From Amblyornis subalaris (taxonomy: Eukaryota > Chordata > Aves > Passeriformes > Ptilonorhynchidae), in contig JACAXG010000060.1 of the NCBI GenBank assembly GCA_018881555.1, positions 1,364,001-1,428,000 on the forward strand: a stretch of DNA of 64,000 nucleotides, given 5' to 3'. The notes below the pieces were generated by a model. That model was not told the DNA's origin, searched no databases, and worked only from the letters and a program-made list of their open reading frames with translations. Below, one piece after another: positions 24,267-35,600 of this stretch (position 1 is its first letter; each line of letters begins with the position of its first letter). Both the position numbers and the translations under genes were made by a program.

Positions 24267-26039
24267 CTTTCCTTTTAAAGACTGGTGAGGTTTAGTAGAG
24301 TGGAAAATGGCCACTGTGAGGGATTTTTGCTGTTTGCTCAGCGTGCCCACGGGAGGGTGTGAGAAGAGGAAGAAGAGTCTCCAGGCACAAAGACGAAGCC
24401 TGAACTCGCCCTGCGCTGTCGGAGGCACATGGGGTGCTTGTGGCGGGAGCAGAGCAGGGTGGCCCCGCCAGCACCGCTGGTGACAGCAGCAGGTTTGCTG
24501 GCAGCAGCGGCGATCAAGCTGGCTTCAAACAAGCTGAGCAAAGAAGTCTGTTGGAGCAAAGACATCTCTTTTGCTATGTAAGGGACTGTGGTCCATCCTT
24601 GTGCCTCTTTGTTCTTCTGAGTGCTTATTAAGTAAATTTGCACTGGTGGCACCTAAATATCCCCAATTCAAAAGGCACTTTCATCTTTTGTCAGATGAGC
24701 CAGAGGCACTGTGCTGCCTCATGCAAGCTCTAAATTCACCCTGGGGCTGTGACACTTCCCCAGCTCCCCCTGATCCCCAAATCCAGTGTGTCTTGCTCCT
24801 CCTGGGGTCCTGGGGCTGGTGAGGAAGGAGCCTGTGCCCAGAGAGTCCGGCTAGGGCTGGGTCCTACTGGCATCCTCAGATGCCTGAGGCTGCCTGCCTC
24901 TGCTGGTTGGGACCATAGTATGCTGTGGCAAACACAAGAATTTATCTAATAAAGCAGAGTTTATTGGACAATCAATATGAACCCACACAGCAAATGTAAC
25001 TTGCCCTAAGTTGTCTGAATCGCAGTCTTTGATGTGGGAGTCTCCCTGGTCCCCTCAGAAAAGTTTCAGGACTTCTGTTTTCAGGCTGGTGTCCACGGTA
25101 TGGTCCCTGGTGCCCCGAAGACTGATCTCCTCTATGGATGTGCTTTTGGGAGTTCCCTCCATGAACTAGCTGTTTTTGACCCACATGGCCTGGTTCTTCC
25201 TACTCATCAAAATCATAGGATTTCAGTGTTTGAGCAGAGGCTGTGTCTAGACAGTCAATTACTCTCTGCTTTCATTCTCTTAAGAGACTGTCAAAGACTT
25301 CAGTGCGAATGTCGTCTTTGACCTTGCATGTATAATTATTTGTCTTCCCTATAAATAATGGATTTCTTTGTTGCTGGTTGTTGCCAATTCATTAATATTT
25401 TGTTACCTTCTTGAGTTTCAAACACACTTAGCATCTTTCCAATCTACTCTTGCACCAAAGCCTGGTCCTTTCTGTGGTTCCTAGCCCTTTTCTCAGATGC
25501 TACTTCCAAGTTTTCCATAATCCCATTAACTGCAGATCCTCCACTGATGTGCACTATGACATCATCCTAGCTTAGCTTTTGTTCATGAAGAATGGGATGA
25601 TTGTTTCCCTCTCTTCCTGTGTTCAGACTCAGAGAATCTCCTCTTCATTTTCATCACCTTCGTATCAAACCCAAGAATCTGTTTCACCCATTGAGGGAGA
25701 AGGAAAGACACAGGGCAAACTGGGACCAAACCTTGGGGAAGTGCACTTTACATAACACAGAGTAATTTCCCAAGATGTTTAGTAGCAAAGCCCCACGGAG
25801 GGCAAACCCAAAAACGAATCCGATGAGAGTGTGGAAAGTAAATTCCTAGAAGGGTTGCAATGACACCAGCTCTGCTTCCCAGGTGATAGCTGGCGGTCAC
25901 AGTTCTTCGATTTTCCCTTTTGAAAACCAAGGCAGGTCAGGGTAGCACTGCATGTCTCAGGTAACCCCTGGAAGCACACGTGTGCTTCTGGGGGCAGGAA
26001 CAACACCACGTGAAGCTTGGCGGGGCAGAGCTCCAGCTT
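24267..26039. other. Noncoding sequence, possible LTR-like segment
   Basis: No gene seen. A locally GC-rich patch at 24410-24520 is too short and CpG-poor for a CpG island. The stretch 24924-25190 has weak LTR-like features on the minus strand and is discussed as a finding. The rest is unremarkable. Confidence 0.5.
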
Positions 26040-26150
26040 TGCTTAAGGCCCCCTCGGGCACCGCTCTAATTGAGGTGCTTAGTACGGGTAATTAGTAAGG
26101 GCGCTAATTGTCCGTTTTTAAGATCTCATCTTTCTCACAATGCAAATTGG
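26040..26150. promoter_or_regulatory. Candidate enhancer: homeodomain and octamer site cluster
   Basis: Three homeodomain cores lie within 45 bp: CTAATTG (26066-26072), GGTAATTAG (26087-26095) and GCTAATTG (26103-26110). About 30 bp further is a perfect POU octamer ATGCAAAT (26140-26147), preceded by a SOX-like ACAAT that overlaps it. Several CpGs survive in the same 110 bp although the surrounding sequence is CpG-poor. There is no coding frame and no repeat similarity. Dense homeodomain/POU sites are typical of developmental enhancers. Activity is inferred, not shown. Confidence 0.35.
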
Positions 26151-29011
26151 CTGGTAGAGAGAAGAAAAGGCAAAGGAACTGTCAGTACCTCTCTGCAGAC
26201 AGCTCACTGCACTTAAGGAAATAGTCTTTGAGAAGTGCAGTAAGTTTACTGTAATCTGCCCAAAGGCTCTGTTGCAAAGTCAGCACCTTGTGAAAATGAT
26301 AGCAAACCACCCTTTTCTCAGGCAGGATAGGAATTCAGAGTGTGCTTGTCGAGAGGAACTACAAACCTGACAAGGGCTATACCTCTCAGATGGGATCAAA
26401 AGGGCACGGGGAGGGGGATCAGGGAGGGCAAGAGGGGCACTGCACTCTCAGATCTCTTGCAAAGATCTCTCAGGAAGAGCACCAAGACTGTAAGTTCACA
26501 ATGCAACTCACTCATGCAGAGCGAGACGTCCCAGCCCCACATGTGCTTTGAGTCCACTGCTCCACCCCCTCTCCCTGCATTTGGAAGAGCTAGGTAACCG
26601 CTTAGGAAGTGGCAATGAAGGCATTCGAATGCTCAGGTTGCCTTTCCAGGGCGAGGGACCCAGGTGTGGCGTGTGCCAACAGCCAGTCAGTGTACCCAGC
26701 TGACAACATTCAGGATGGCCCAGGCCCGCCATCCTCTCTGTACCGGCTGCCTCACCCTTGGCGGCGAGCAATCCATCGCTGCCTGCCTGGGGGCACAGGA
26801 CCAGCACCGCAGCACTGGGCAAAAAAGGCAGAATCGGGTTAAAGCGGTTGAGGCAGGGATCTCACTGGCGCTGCACGCCGGTAGCTGTTTACCACAGCGA
26901 GTGTGACGCACCCCGACGCCTGTAGTGGTTCAGACCTGCTCGCACCCTCCTGGCACTGCAGAAACCCGGAAATTAGCTCTTTGTGGCTGTTGGCAGGGGG
27001 TGCTGGAGTGTTCCTCCCACTGATGGAGTGTTGCAAAACCGCACAGCTCTCTGCTGCTTTCCTGGGAGATAAAAGAAGCTGAACTTTTTCTTGGCTTTGC
27101 TGAGATCAGCAGGAGAGCAATACATAGAGCATCAGCGATGCCTACCCTGCGATGCCAATGACTTCGGCAACAAGGAGAGCTGGGTCAGTGGCAACTGCTA
27201 ATCACACATACCCCTATCAAGATACCACATTTCCTTCTACCTGGGTCTTGCTGCTTACTTGGGCTCTCCAAAGCTGTTGCTGTTTCCCACAGTGTGTGTG
27301 CAGCCCAGATCTTGGAAATACTAAAACTAGCAACCGTGGAAGCAGTGAATACTTGGTTCTGAATGCTGCTCACTGGGTCCACGTCCCTGATCAGGCTGCT
27401 GGGCCAGCTGGTGGCTGGTTCCCATCTTCTCCAGGGATGATGGGAATAAATAATTTATTCCTGCTTCTCCTTATGCTGAGGTACTGGTAGGCTGATCTAG
27501 GGTGAACAGTGCCTCTCTGTTTGACGTGAGCTGTGTGAGAGCGTAGCCCACTGCCAGACAAACAGCCTGATGTCTTGGGAAATAGTCTTCATTTGGCTCC
27601 TGCAGCTGGCTGGCTGGTCTGAAATGCTGATGTTTGCATTGTTTACAGGAGGCCCCAGCTGCAGACTACAATTTCCCAAGATTCAGGGTATTTTAGATCT
27701 GTGGGTTTGGTTTTGGACTCTAGTTGAGAGGCAGTGACCAGTTGTTTTAAGTAGAAAACTGACTTCACATGATAAATCCACTTCCTGCAGTATTGGGCAG
27801 TAGCTGGATTCATCCAATGCATTTGTGTACAAAATACAGAGATTTCAAAAGTCCTTTGTTCCATGAGCTATGGAATTTAAAAAGCCCTTTTTCTCACAAA
27901 TTTGTGTCCTTTGTGTTCTGCAACCCCACTGAAATACATTTGCTCCACCACATCCCCTATAGCTTTCGCCACCATTTAGTATTGTCAGCTCCTTCCCAAG
28001 TCCCTGTCTCCCTCTAACTTTTGGTTGTCTTCCACCTTATTACTGCTGTCACCTCAGCTGTTTTCCATGCTCCCATGTCCATGATCCGACCATCCCCTGG
28101 CACCTCTCATGACCTGTTCCCTTGAGAAATCTGGCTGAAAAGCAGATCAAGGCTAAGCACTTTAATTGGATCAAAATTATATTTTTACATTTTCTGCAAA
28201 TGTGGAAGAGTGGATTTCACTGGAAACTAAGCACACTTCATAAGTCTTTGCAAGGCCAAGCACCACCCAGATCTGGTGCTGCACCACTGCAGCAAGGGCA
28301 GGGCATCCTTTGCCATGTCCAGACCCCAGGCTGCAGTGTTGGGCTACCATCATGCTCACCTAAAACCATGCTGCCATCACCAGAGGATCTTTCTGCATTT
28401 TCCCTGATTCATGTGCCAGAGTGTGAGCACTCCTGCAGCCACACTGTGTGTTGGAGCAGTTCATTGTTCCAGGTGGAAATTAATGACCTAGTGGGGCAGT
28501 GCTCAGTCTCCGCAGGGTGGACGAGCGGAGGCAATTCACCCTATAGCTTCGTGAGCCCTCGGTCTGACACCAGGCGGGTGGCAGGGAGGGAGGAGCAGCA
28601 ATGAGAGGCAGGATAAGACTATAAGCTTTCAGCAGTGGTGCGGTATATGTCAGTGTTGGGTTGACCATGACACTGTGTCCTAACACACCCTTTATCCCAG
28701 CAGATGGAGGAATGACAAGTGCTGGGTGCAGTAGGCTAACATGAGATTCATGCTTGCTGGGAGGAGGAGGAGGAGGAGAAGGAAGAGGAAGAGGAGGGGA
28801 GGCCCTTTTGGGGCCAGTGCAGAGGTGATGTTCAGGCAGCATAAACTCCCTCCTCAGAGCAGGGGGGGACACTACACTGTGAGTAGGTTACTGCATCCTT
28901 TCAGACCCATACAGTGCCAGGAGACATCAGTCCTTCACTGTTAACACTCTCTTTGTTCCATTTCATGGAATTTCATCAGTGCCACGGGATGCCTCTTTTC
29001 TCTTTCAACAG
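26151..29011. other. Unique noncoding sequence
   Basis: No recognisable gene. Frames at 26340-26911, 27152-27490 and 28122-28604 (160 codons) lack domains and overlap frames on the opposite strand. The purine tract at 28759-28802 is listed separately. Confidence 0.5.
28759..28802 (+). repeat. (GGA)n-type polypurine tract
   Basis: GGA/GAA-rich polypurine run of about 44 bp. It creates the Arg-rich string in the overlapping frame at 28741-28944, so that frame should not be read as a basic protein domain. Confidence 0.9.
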
Positions 29012-29122
29012 AAGACACCCAGGTGAACCCAAACCCCCAGAACCTCCGTTGAGCAATGGCATCATATTAAAAGAAAATAAACCAGGTGGAAGAAAAGCCC
29101 AGTTATGGCAGTTTGCATCAAG
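29012..29122 (+). other. Candidate coding exon (unidentified)
   Basis: A strong acceptor-like pyrimidine tract (CCTCTTTTCTCTTTCAACAG, ending at 29011) and a good donor (ATCAAG|GTATGA at 29122/29123) bracket 111 bp open in one frame. Both splice phases in that frame are 2, so the exon would be symmetric. The predicted peptide begins RHPGEPKPPEPPLSNG and ends with QLWQFAS. The first half is Pro-rich and the second basic, and I recognise no family. A 37-codon open stretch is not improbable by chance, and good-looking splice pairs occur at random in tens of kilobases. It could be a real exon of a gene spanning the window, an alternative exon, or nothing. Confidence 0.22.
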
Positions 29123-32100
29123 GTATGAAAACAGATTTCCAGAAGATTGTGTGCACAGAGATTGCAGAGTGATTTCGTGAGCAACCCAGTGCTGTCAAAG
29201 TGGGAGGCAATGATGTCAAAACAATTGATGATAGGAGCTGTGCTCACACAAGGGAGCAAATCCTTCCTAGTGCAAGTCCGGGTGCCTCAGAAATGTTCTC
29301 AGCCTATACCTATTTTCCTCCACCTTGAACCAACTTGTTTTTTCCTTTCTGCTTCTACAAACTGCAGCAAGCTCATCCAAAAACCTGTCATCCTTTTTAA
29401 CAAAAAGGTGAAATAATCATCCCAGCATCATCCTCGGCAACCTGCCACAGAGCAACTGCTGCAAGATATGACAAGACGAATACTGTCTTTAAGTGTGATA
29501 CAGAGAGGAAATGAATGACACCCACTTGGAAGAAGCAGCATTGGAGCCCTGCAGAGCTGATCTGACGGTGGCGGGATGGGATGCCAGGGTCTCCTCCCTG
29601 GGACAGTGTGTGGTTCTCATGACCCAAAGGGTCCACTGGTCACACCTAGAGCCCTGTCTTGGCTGTCCCCATCGAACCAGGGTGGATTTCTGTCGGCCTG
29701 GGCAGATAGCACTGGCAGGGCTCTCTCAGATGGTGTGGAGACAACATCAGGGCAGCTGTGCCTTGTTTTGTTAAGCTGGCTATAAAAAAGGCAATGTGCA
29801 AGGCAACCTGATTTTTAATTTTTTTTTCAAGAAAAAGGTAATGCTAGTGGATCTAGACTGAGGCAAGAGGAAAAGGCTAACTTTAGCTTGCTGAAGAAAA
29901 CTTCTAAAAGAAAGAGAGACTCTAGGGAAATAAATGCAGTAGCAGGGAATGAGAAGAAAACATTGTGTACAAGACTGTCAGTCTGGAGGCCTTTGAGCCT
30001 CCCAAGGGCTGTGTAGGTACAGGCCTGCAGGAATTTCATGCAGAGCTGTACCCACACATCAGCAGCAGGGGACACTTGCTCCCAGAGCTGTGTTTTAGGG
30101 GTGATCTGCCTGCTGAGCTCTCCACCACATTACCCTGCTTGTGTCTGTGTTCTGTGCTGTGCAGCTCCTTCTAAGGCAACAGCACAACAAGCAGAATGCA
30201 CTGAAATGTTGCCATTTAAAGGTGATCTATGGTTTGTCCTTCTAGTTCTTTGCTTTTAAAGCTTCCCTATGCTAGGGACCCACCATAAAACACAAAAATG
30301 TAGCATGNTGTTCATGAAGAGACTTGAGTTATTTCCACTCAGTGTCTCTAATCTCAAAAGCACATCAGAGAAATGTATAAAGGATGTAGTCTTTGCCCCA
30401 GAGATATGACCTAAACATAGATAAAGCAGAAGTAAAAAGATGACATAACAGGAGACTAGAGGGAAAGGCACTGAGATGTTATACTGTGGTATTGCAGCCT
30501 TTGCTAAGTTTATGAAGACTAGTGATGCAATTCTGTGTGTGTCTATGCATGTGTACACATGTGCATATGTGTATTTACAACCATTACTTTAGCTCTAGTT
30601 GCTAAACATTCATCCCATAAATAATTTGAAGTAAAAAAGTCCGTAGTGATGCATGGTGGTCAAAGGGAATGAAGATGAAAAGGGGATAGAAGCNTAAGAG
30701 TTTTCCATGGCCACCTTGTTTTCCCCCGAACCCTCCAAGTGCTGCCAAGCTCTGTGTGCTAAACTTGCAGCTCCCACATACTCTTACATGTCTTCCAGGA
30801 GTTCAAAACCCTGTCTCTGCCACTTTGATAGAGGGAATTAACTGCAGTGATGGTAAAAATGCTGCTGGGGACATGTAAATCTTTGGTTTTCACAATGTCT
30901 GAGCTTTGGATCACAAATTCACAGCAAACCTTGGGTAGCTCTTATAACCATGGCTTGTTACAAAAATATTCTTCCCATATTGGAGAAGGGGGATAATGCT
31001 TGGCTATATTTCTGCCAGGAGTTCTGATAATTAATTATTTAATCTTTATAGAGCACTTAGATATTTGGATACCTCTTGATAGAATCACATATTGCCTTAG
31101 CTGTCAAACCACAATAGCACCTTTTTANCCCTACTGGCGATGCAGTGAGAGACAGTAAAACATCCACAGTGCCTGAACACACTGAGTGACTGCTCTACCT
31201 TTATCAAAGTAAACCACAACAGGTTTCACTACTTGAATGAAATAAAGCCTGAAAGAAGATATGAGAAAGAGACTGTGAGGAGATTAATGCTAGTCTTCAT
31301 GGAAGACTTCCTGTCTGGCTGCTGTTGCCCAGTAAGTCTCTTAGAGAATAGAATTAGTGGGTTTTATGCACACATTAGCAGCATTTCTTCATCCAGTGCC
31401 TTCCATGTTCTATGTGTTCTCTTCCTCTCTCACAGCTGTGCATGCTTCGTGTTCGTAGTTATGTAGCCTGGGTCGCCCTTTCTTTTGTGTCTGTGTGAAT
31501 GGGCTCGTCTGCAATGTACTGCAAAGGTAGAGCAAGGTGGGGGAAACAGACAATACTGAAATGTTGCTGCTGTCTGGATTGGTGTTTGGCCGTGGGAAGG
31601 CTTATAGCCTGCATGGGAATCTGCAGTGCTCAGAAATGCAGTTCAGTGGCACGGAGGGACATCCCCGCGGGCACTGCTGCCGTGTGGGCCCCGGCAGCCN
31701 GGGCCAGGCTCGGGTCAGGCTGGGTGCTGAAGCAGCCAACCTGGGTCACTCGCTCAATGATTTCTAGTCCTTGTTAGCAAGTGGTGATGGTGCAGTGTTC
31801 CTCCTGGCTGTAAGCTGTGGCAGTACAGTGACACCACAGGTGACCTCAACTTTGTGCTGCCATGTGGTACTTGCAGAAAGACGGGCTGGTTTTTCTCTTA
31901 GAACAGGCACAAAATGGCAGATCTCAGTACTTTGAAACAAAGCTAGATTTCAGTGCAAGTCAGATTTTGAGAACTTTAGCAGATTTGAGTTTGATTTGAT
32001 ATCTCAAATTCAGGGATGGATCTGTTCTGGACCTTAGAACGGTTTCTATTCCTTGTTTACTCTTTGGATGGATTAGATAAACTGAGATCATTATGATTTT

Positions 32101-32319
32101 ACCACTATAAAGAGTCACAAAATCTGAAGCTTTTCATCCAGACCCTGCAGAACAGACTTTGATGACTTCAGATATATTGAAAGTCAGCCTTAATCTGTTT
32201 ATGGTTTTACAGAATTATAATATAGGTTAACTGAGCTTCCATAAACCCAATACACAAACTCTTCACCTCATCTTGGGTTCTATTACCTATCTTAAAAGTG
32301 AGAATATTTTTAAAGTCAC
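29123..32319. other. Unique noncoding sequence
   Basis: No gene or interspersed repeat seen. The area around 30530-30575 is GT-rich and contains a 14-bp perfect palindrome, noted as a finding. Confidence 0.55.
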
Positions 32320-32600
32320 ATTAAAGTACAGCTTCAATTACATCCTGTTAATAACTAATAATTTAATTGCTACTTAGTGCAAGATCCCACCCCACCAAGG
32401 ATTGGCATTTAAAGGATTATACCTGCAGGGATGAGGACAGTTTGGTTTCAGAGTTGTGTCTCCTTGGTGTGACTGATCCTGACGGATTGTGAACAAAATT
32501 GTATTGTGAAATACATGGCCTTATTGGAATTGCTGTTAACTTCATAATTGCTCTGTAATTACTAAAGAGAGAGTATCTTACACTTCTGACAGCCAGGTGC
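32320..32600. promoter_or_regulatory. AT-rich stretch with homeodomain-type cores
   Basis: Contains TTTAATTGC near 32352, GGATTATACC near 32414 (an OTX/PITX-like GGATTA core), CATAATTGC near 32542 and GTAATTAC near 32554. The sequence is unique, with no frame longer than about 60 codons. Similar AT-rich core clusters occur by chance, so this is a weak candidate for a conserved noncoding element. Confidence 0.18.
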
Positions 32601-35600
32601 ATGTATTGCTTAATCTGTCTCCATTATTGACTTGGCTCAGTTCCTGGGGGTGCTTTCCTATTCTCTTTCAGTTGTGCAATACCAAAACTGCTAAATGGTG
32701 TGTCTGCTGTTTTGTTCCTGCTTGGGAGCTAACAACAGGAGCAAACAGAGGTGAACTCTGAAGCAGCTGAAGCATCTGGCTGGCCTCGAGCTGGGAGCTG
32801 AGCATGCCACTCCTGCTCTGAGCTCCTTCCCTGGCTGGAGGCTGTGCTGCCTGTCCCATGGCACCTCCACGCAGGGCAATGGGAACAGAGCCTGGCTCAG
32901 ACCCATCGTTCCTCCTGCCCTGTAAGCACGGAACAGTACTGCAGCATCTGACAGGCAGCATTGCCAGGAGCTGAGAAGGCTACCAGGAGGGAGGTCAAGG
33001 GTCTTTCTTCTGGAGACCTTCAGGCTGGAATCTGGGTTAGAAAAAGTTTCATCTCAAACAGTGATTAAGAGTGGGACTGCAAAGAGATAAACAGTGAGTT
33101 GTCAGCAGCTTCAGAAGCGATTCCTGCCCTAGGGGAAGTGCCATTCGTCTGTTTTGCTGTATACTGGGTCAGAGCTTATGCTAAAATATTGCAGATTGTC
33201 AGCTTTGTCTGTGGCTTTGGGAATATTTCAGTGGCCCTCTCTGCATGCACTGGCATTCTAATGGAGCTTTATGAAAGGGCTTTTTGGTGTAATCTGTCAA
33301 CAGATAAGCCCAGAGAGAAAGAAAAGGAGAATTCAGCACCTCTCCCAAGAGAGGCAGCAATGAAGATGCATGCATTAAGCATCCTCCTCTCCCTTTGGTA
33401 CACCCAGCATAGCAGGGCCTCCAAGGATCTCGTCAAGCACAGTGCTAGCTGAGTGGGTGTCCTGCCTGACAAAAGCTTTTNCTAATAACCTTTTTCAGTT
33501 CCATGTATGGAATATAGTTCTTGACTTTATCTTTTTTTTTCCCAGGGAAATAAATGTTTCTGATATACGTGACCTAAGAACAACAACCCCATGGGGGTAT
33601 TGTCAATTTTTATTGACTTTCCAGTAGAGCAGAAATCGATGAAACAGGTTACTACAGATACAACTTGCTTGTTNCGCATGTGACAGCCATGCAAAGCTCT
33701 GACCAGGCAATAATTTCTCCCAACATCGATGTTTTACCTCCAAGGCCACCAGCAGTGTTCNGTTCTGGGGAAGAGGGAGCCCACAGCTGGCAGCAGAATG
33801 TGCCAGTCGATCCGCAGCTNTCCTCTCTCTCTCCTAACCAGCCCACGAGCCTGCAGGGCTCAGAAGGTGCTTTTATTGGCATGCAGTTCCAAGCAGCTGC
33901 CCCTCAGGGGGCTGCTCATGCTCAACACCTTTGTTGTCCACAGCCCAGGCTGCCTCTGGCCTGTTTTCTGGGCTTGTTGCTGGAAACTCTTTGCGTCTTG
34001 GGCTGACAAACTGGCTTTGTGCTCTCCTCTGCCAGGAAGATGGAGNTCCCCTTGGCCTATGGAGGGAAAAATGGCCTCTTTTTGAAGATGTTACAGGTGT
34101 CATATTTCTCTTTAGTCACTGTTTCAAGGTCAGATTATGCCAGCATTGCTGTCTTGTCCTCAGCAGACTGAAAGCACACGAAGCAACTGGCTTCCCCTGC
34201 CCTTTTCTCAGTTGTCTGATTATCCACATAGTATAGAAGCTGTCTTTCCACAAGCAAAGAGTGCACTTTGTGTTATAATAGGTGAACTTTTCAGCTGCCA
34301 CAGCTCCCCTTTTCCCATTTCCTCTGTGGTTAATATCTCTTTTCTGATGAGAAAATTTTTAGATGTGAGACACCCAGCAAAATATTGACGTTGCAGGAGG
34401 TGCTGCAAAAGACCAGAAGGGGGAATTTTTAATTTCAGAAAACAATTGTGTCTTCAAGGACTCACAGTTGGTGCAGTTCTAGGAAATGCTTTGAACTAGA
34501 GAAAGATATGAGATTTTTTTGGAGTGACTCATACTCTTTATAGATTACCAGTTTCACAGCCTTGGAGGCTGATAGGTTTGTCCACAGAGCAGGTGCAGCA
34601 AGCACCCTGTGGAGGCCTTACTGTNTGTGCAGAGGGGTTGTGTCAGTGTTGCTGCAGGGAGATAAGCCCTTGGCTTCTTGACCCCTCTGTTGTGCTTGCT
34701 GTGGGCGCTCCCAGGGCTTTAGGATGCACAGTGGGAAACTGGAGAGGATGGATGCATGTCTCGTGATGCAAAGTTGCGCTCTTAGAGGGAGCAGGGAAGA
34801 GCAAGTCGATGTGNGTAGTCTTGAGGAGACACCCACACAGAAGCAGCTGCATGCCATGACATGGGAAAATGAATTCCAAGTGCCTACAGGTGCACCATGA
34901 CAGTGGCCAAAGTATGTCTGAGTGGGCACTGAGTTCTGCCCTGTGGCATCCCAGGGTCTGAAGGGAAGCCTGAACAGGCTTTAGATACAGCCCATGCTGT
35001 TCACAGTGTGTTGGTGTTTCTGCTGTACCTTCCTTCCCAGGAAATTTACAGTTCCTCGTAAGACTTTTGCCAGTAAATGGAAGTTGAGGAGAGATGTAAA
35101 TGCAGCATGACTGTGCTTTATTAGATACAGTTACTAAATAGTTACTGGCCCAGTTTGGCATTAAGGCCTGAATCTAAGTGTGACTTTGCAGTAATTCACA
35201 ATACACTAGCTTTTGGAGCTGCAATGCTTTGTTGTCTTGTCCTCTGGCATGTTCCTGAATGAACTCCCTTCAAATACCATGTCCAGGTGCTTTCTACACA
35301 TATGCAGAGCAAATGTGATGCCTGTTTTTTCTCCAGGAAAACATCTTGGGCCTTTGGTTCTGTCATCAGTCAGACAAGAGTCAGCTGCTCTAGGCCTGCT
35401 CCTATTCCCGGTCTGCTCTGGAATGCATATCCTCCCAGATGTTTGGTTCTCACTGGAAACAAATTTCACATAGGAACATTTTTTAATAAGGTCCTGCCAA
35501 AATTTGGTCCCAGAGTTCGGCTAAGTGACAGCGCAAGGCCTCTCTCTCCCTGGGTCCTGTGTCCTGTGCTCTGTGGCTCTGNGGGGCGTTGCTGGCTCAA

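Noticed and set aside
24410..24520. GC-rich patch considered as a CpG island or promoter
   Set aside because: Only about 100 bp long with few CpGs and no adjacent first-exon-like sequence.
28741..28944. Arg-rich frame that could suggest a basic domain
   Set aside because: Created by the GGA/GAA polypurine repeat.
33526..33627. Acceptor-like tract ending TTTTCCCAG with a short open frame behind it
   Set aside because: Frame ends after about 27 codons with no clear donor.
34643..35161. 172-codon frame on the minus strand
   Set aside because: No family resemblance, no splice context, overlapped by shorter frames.
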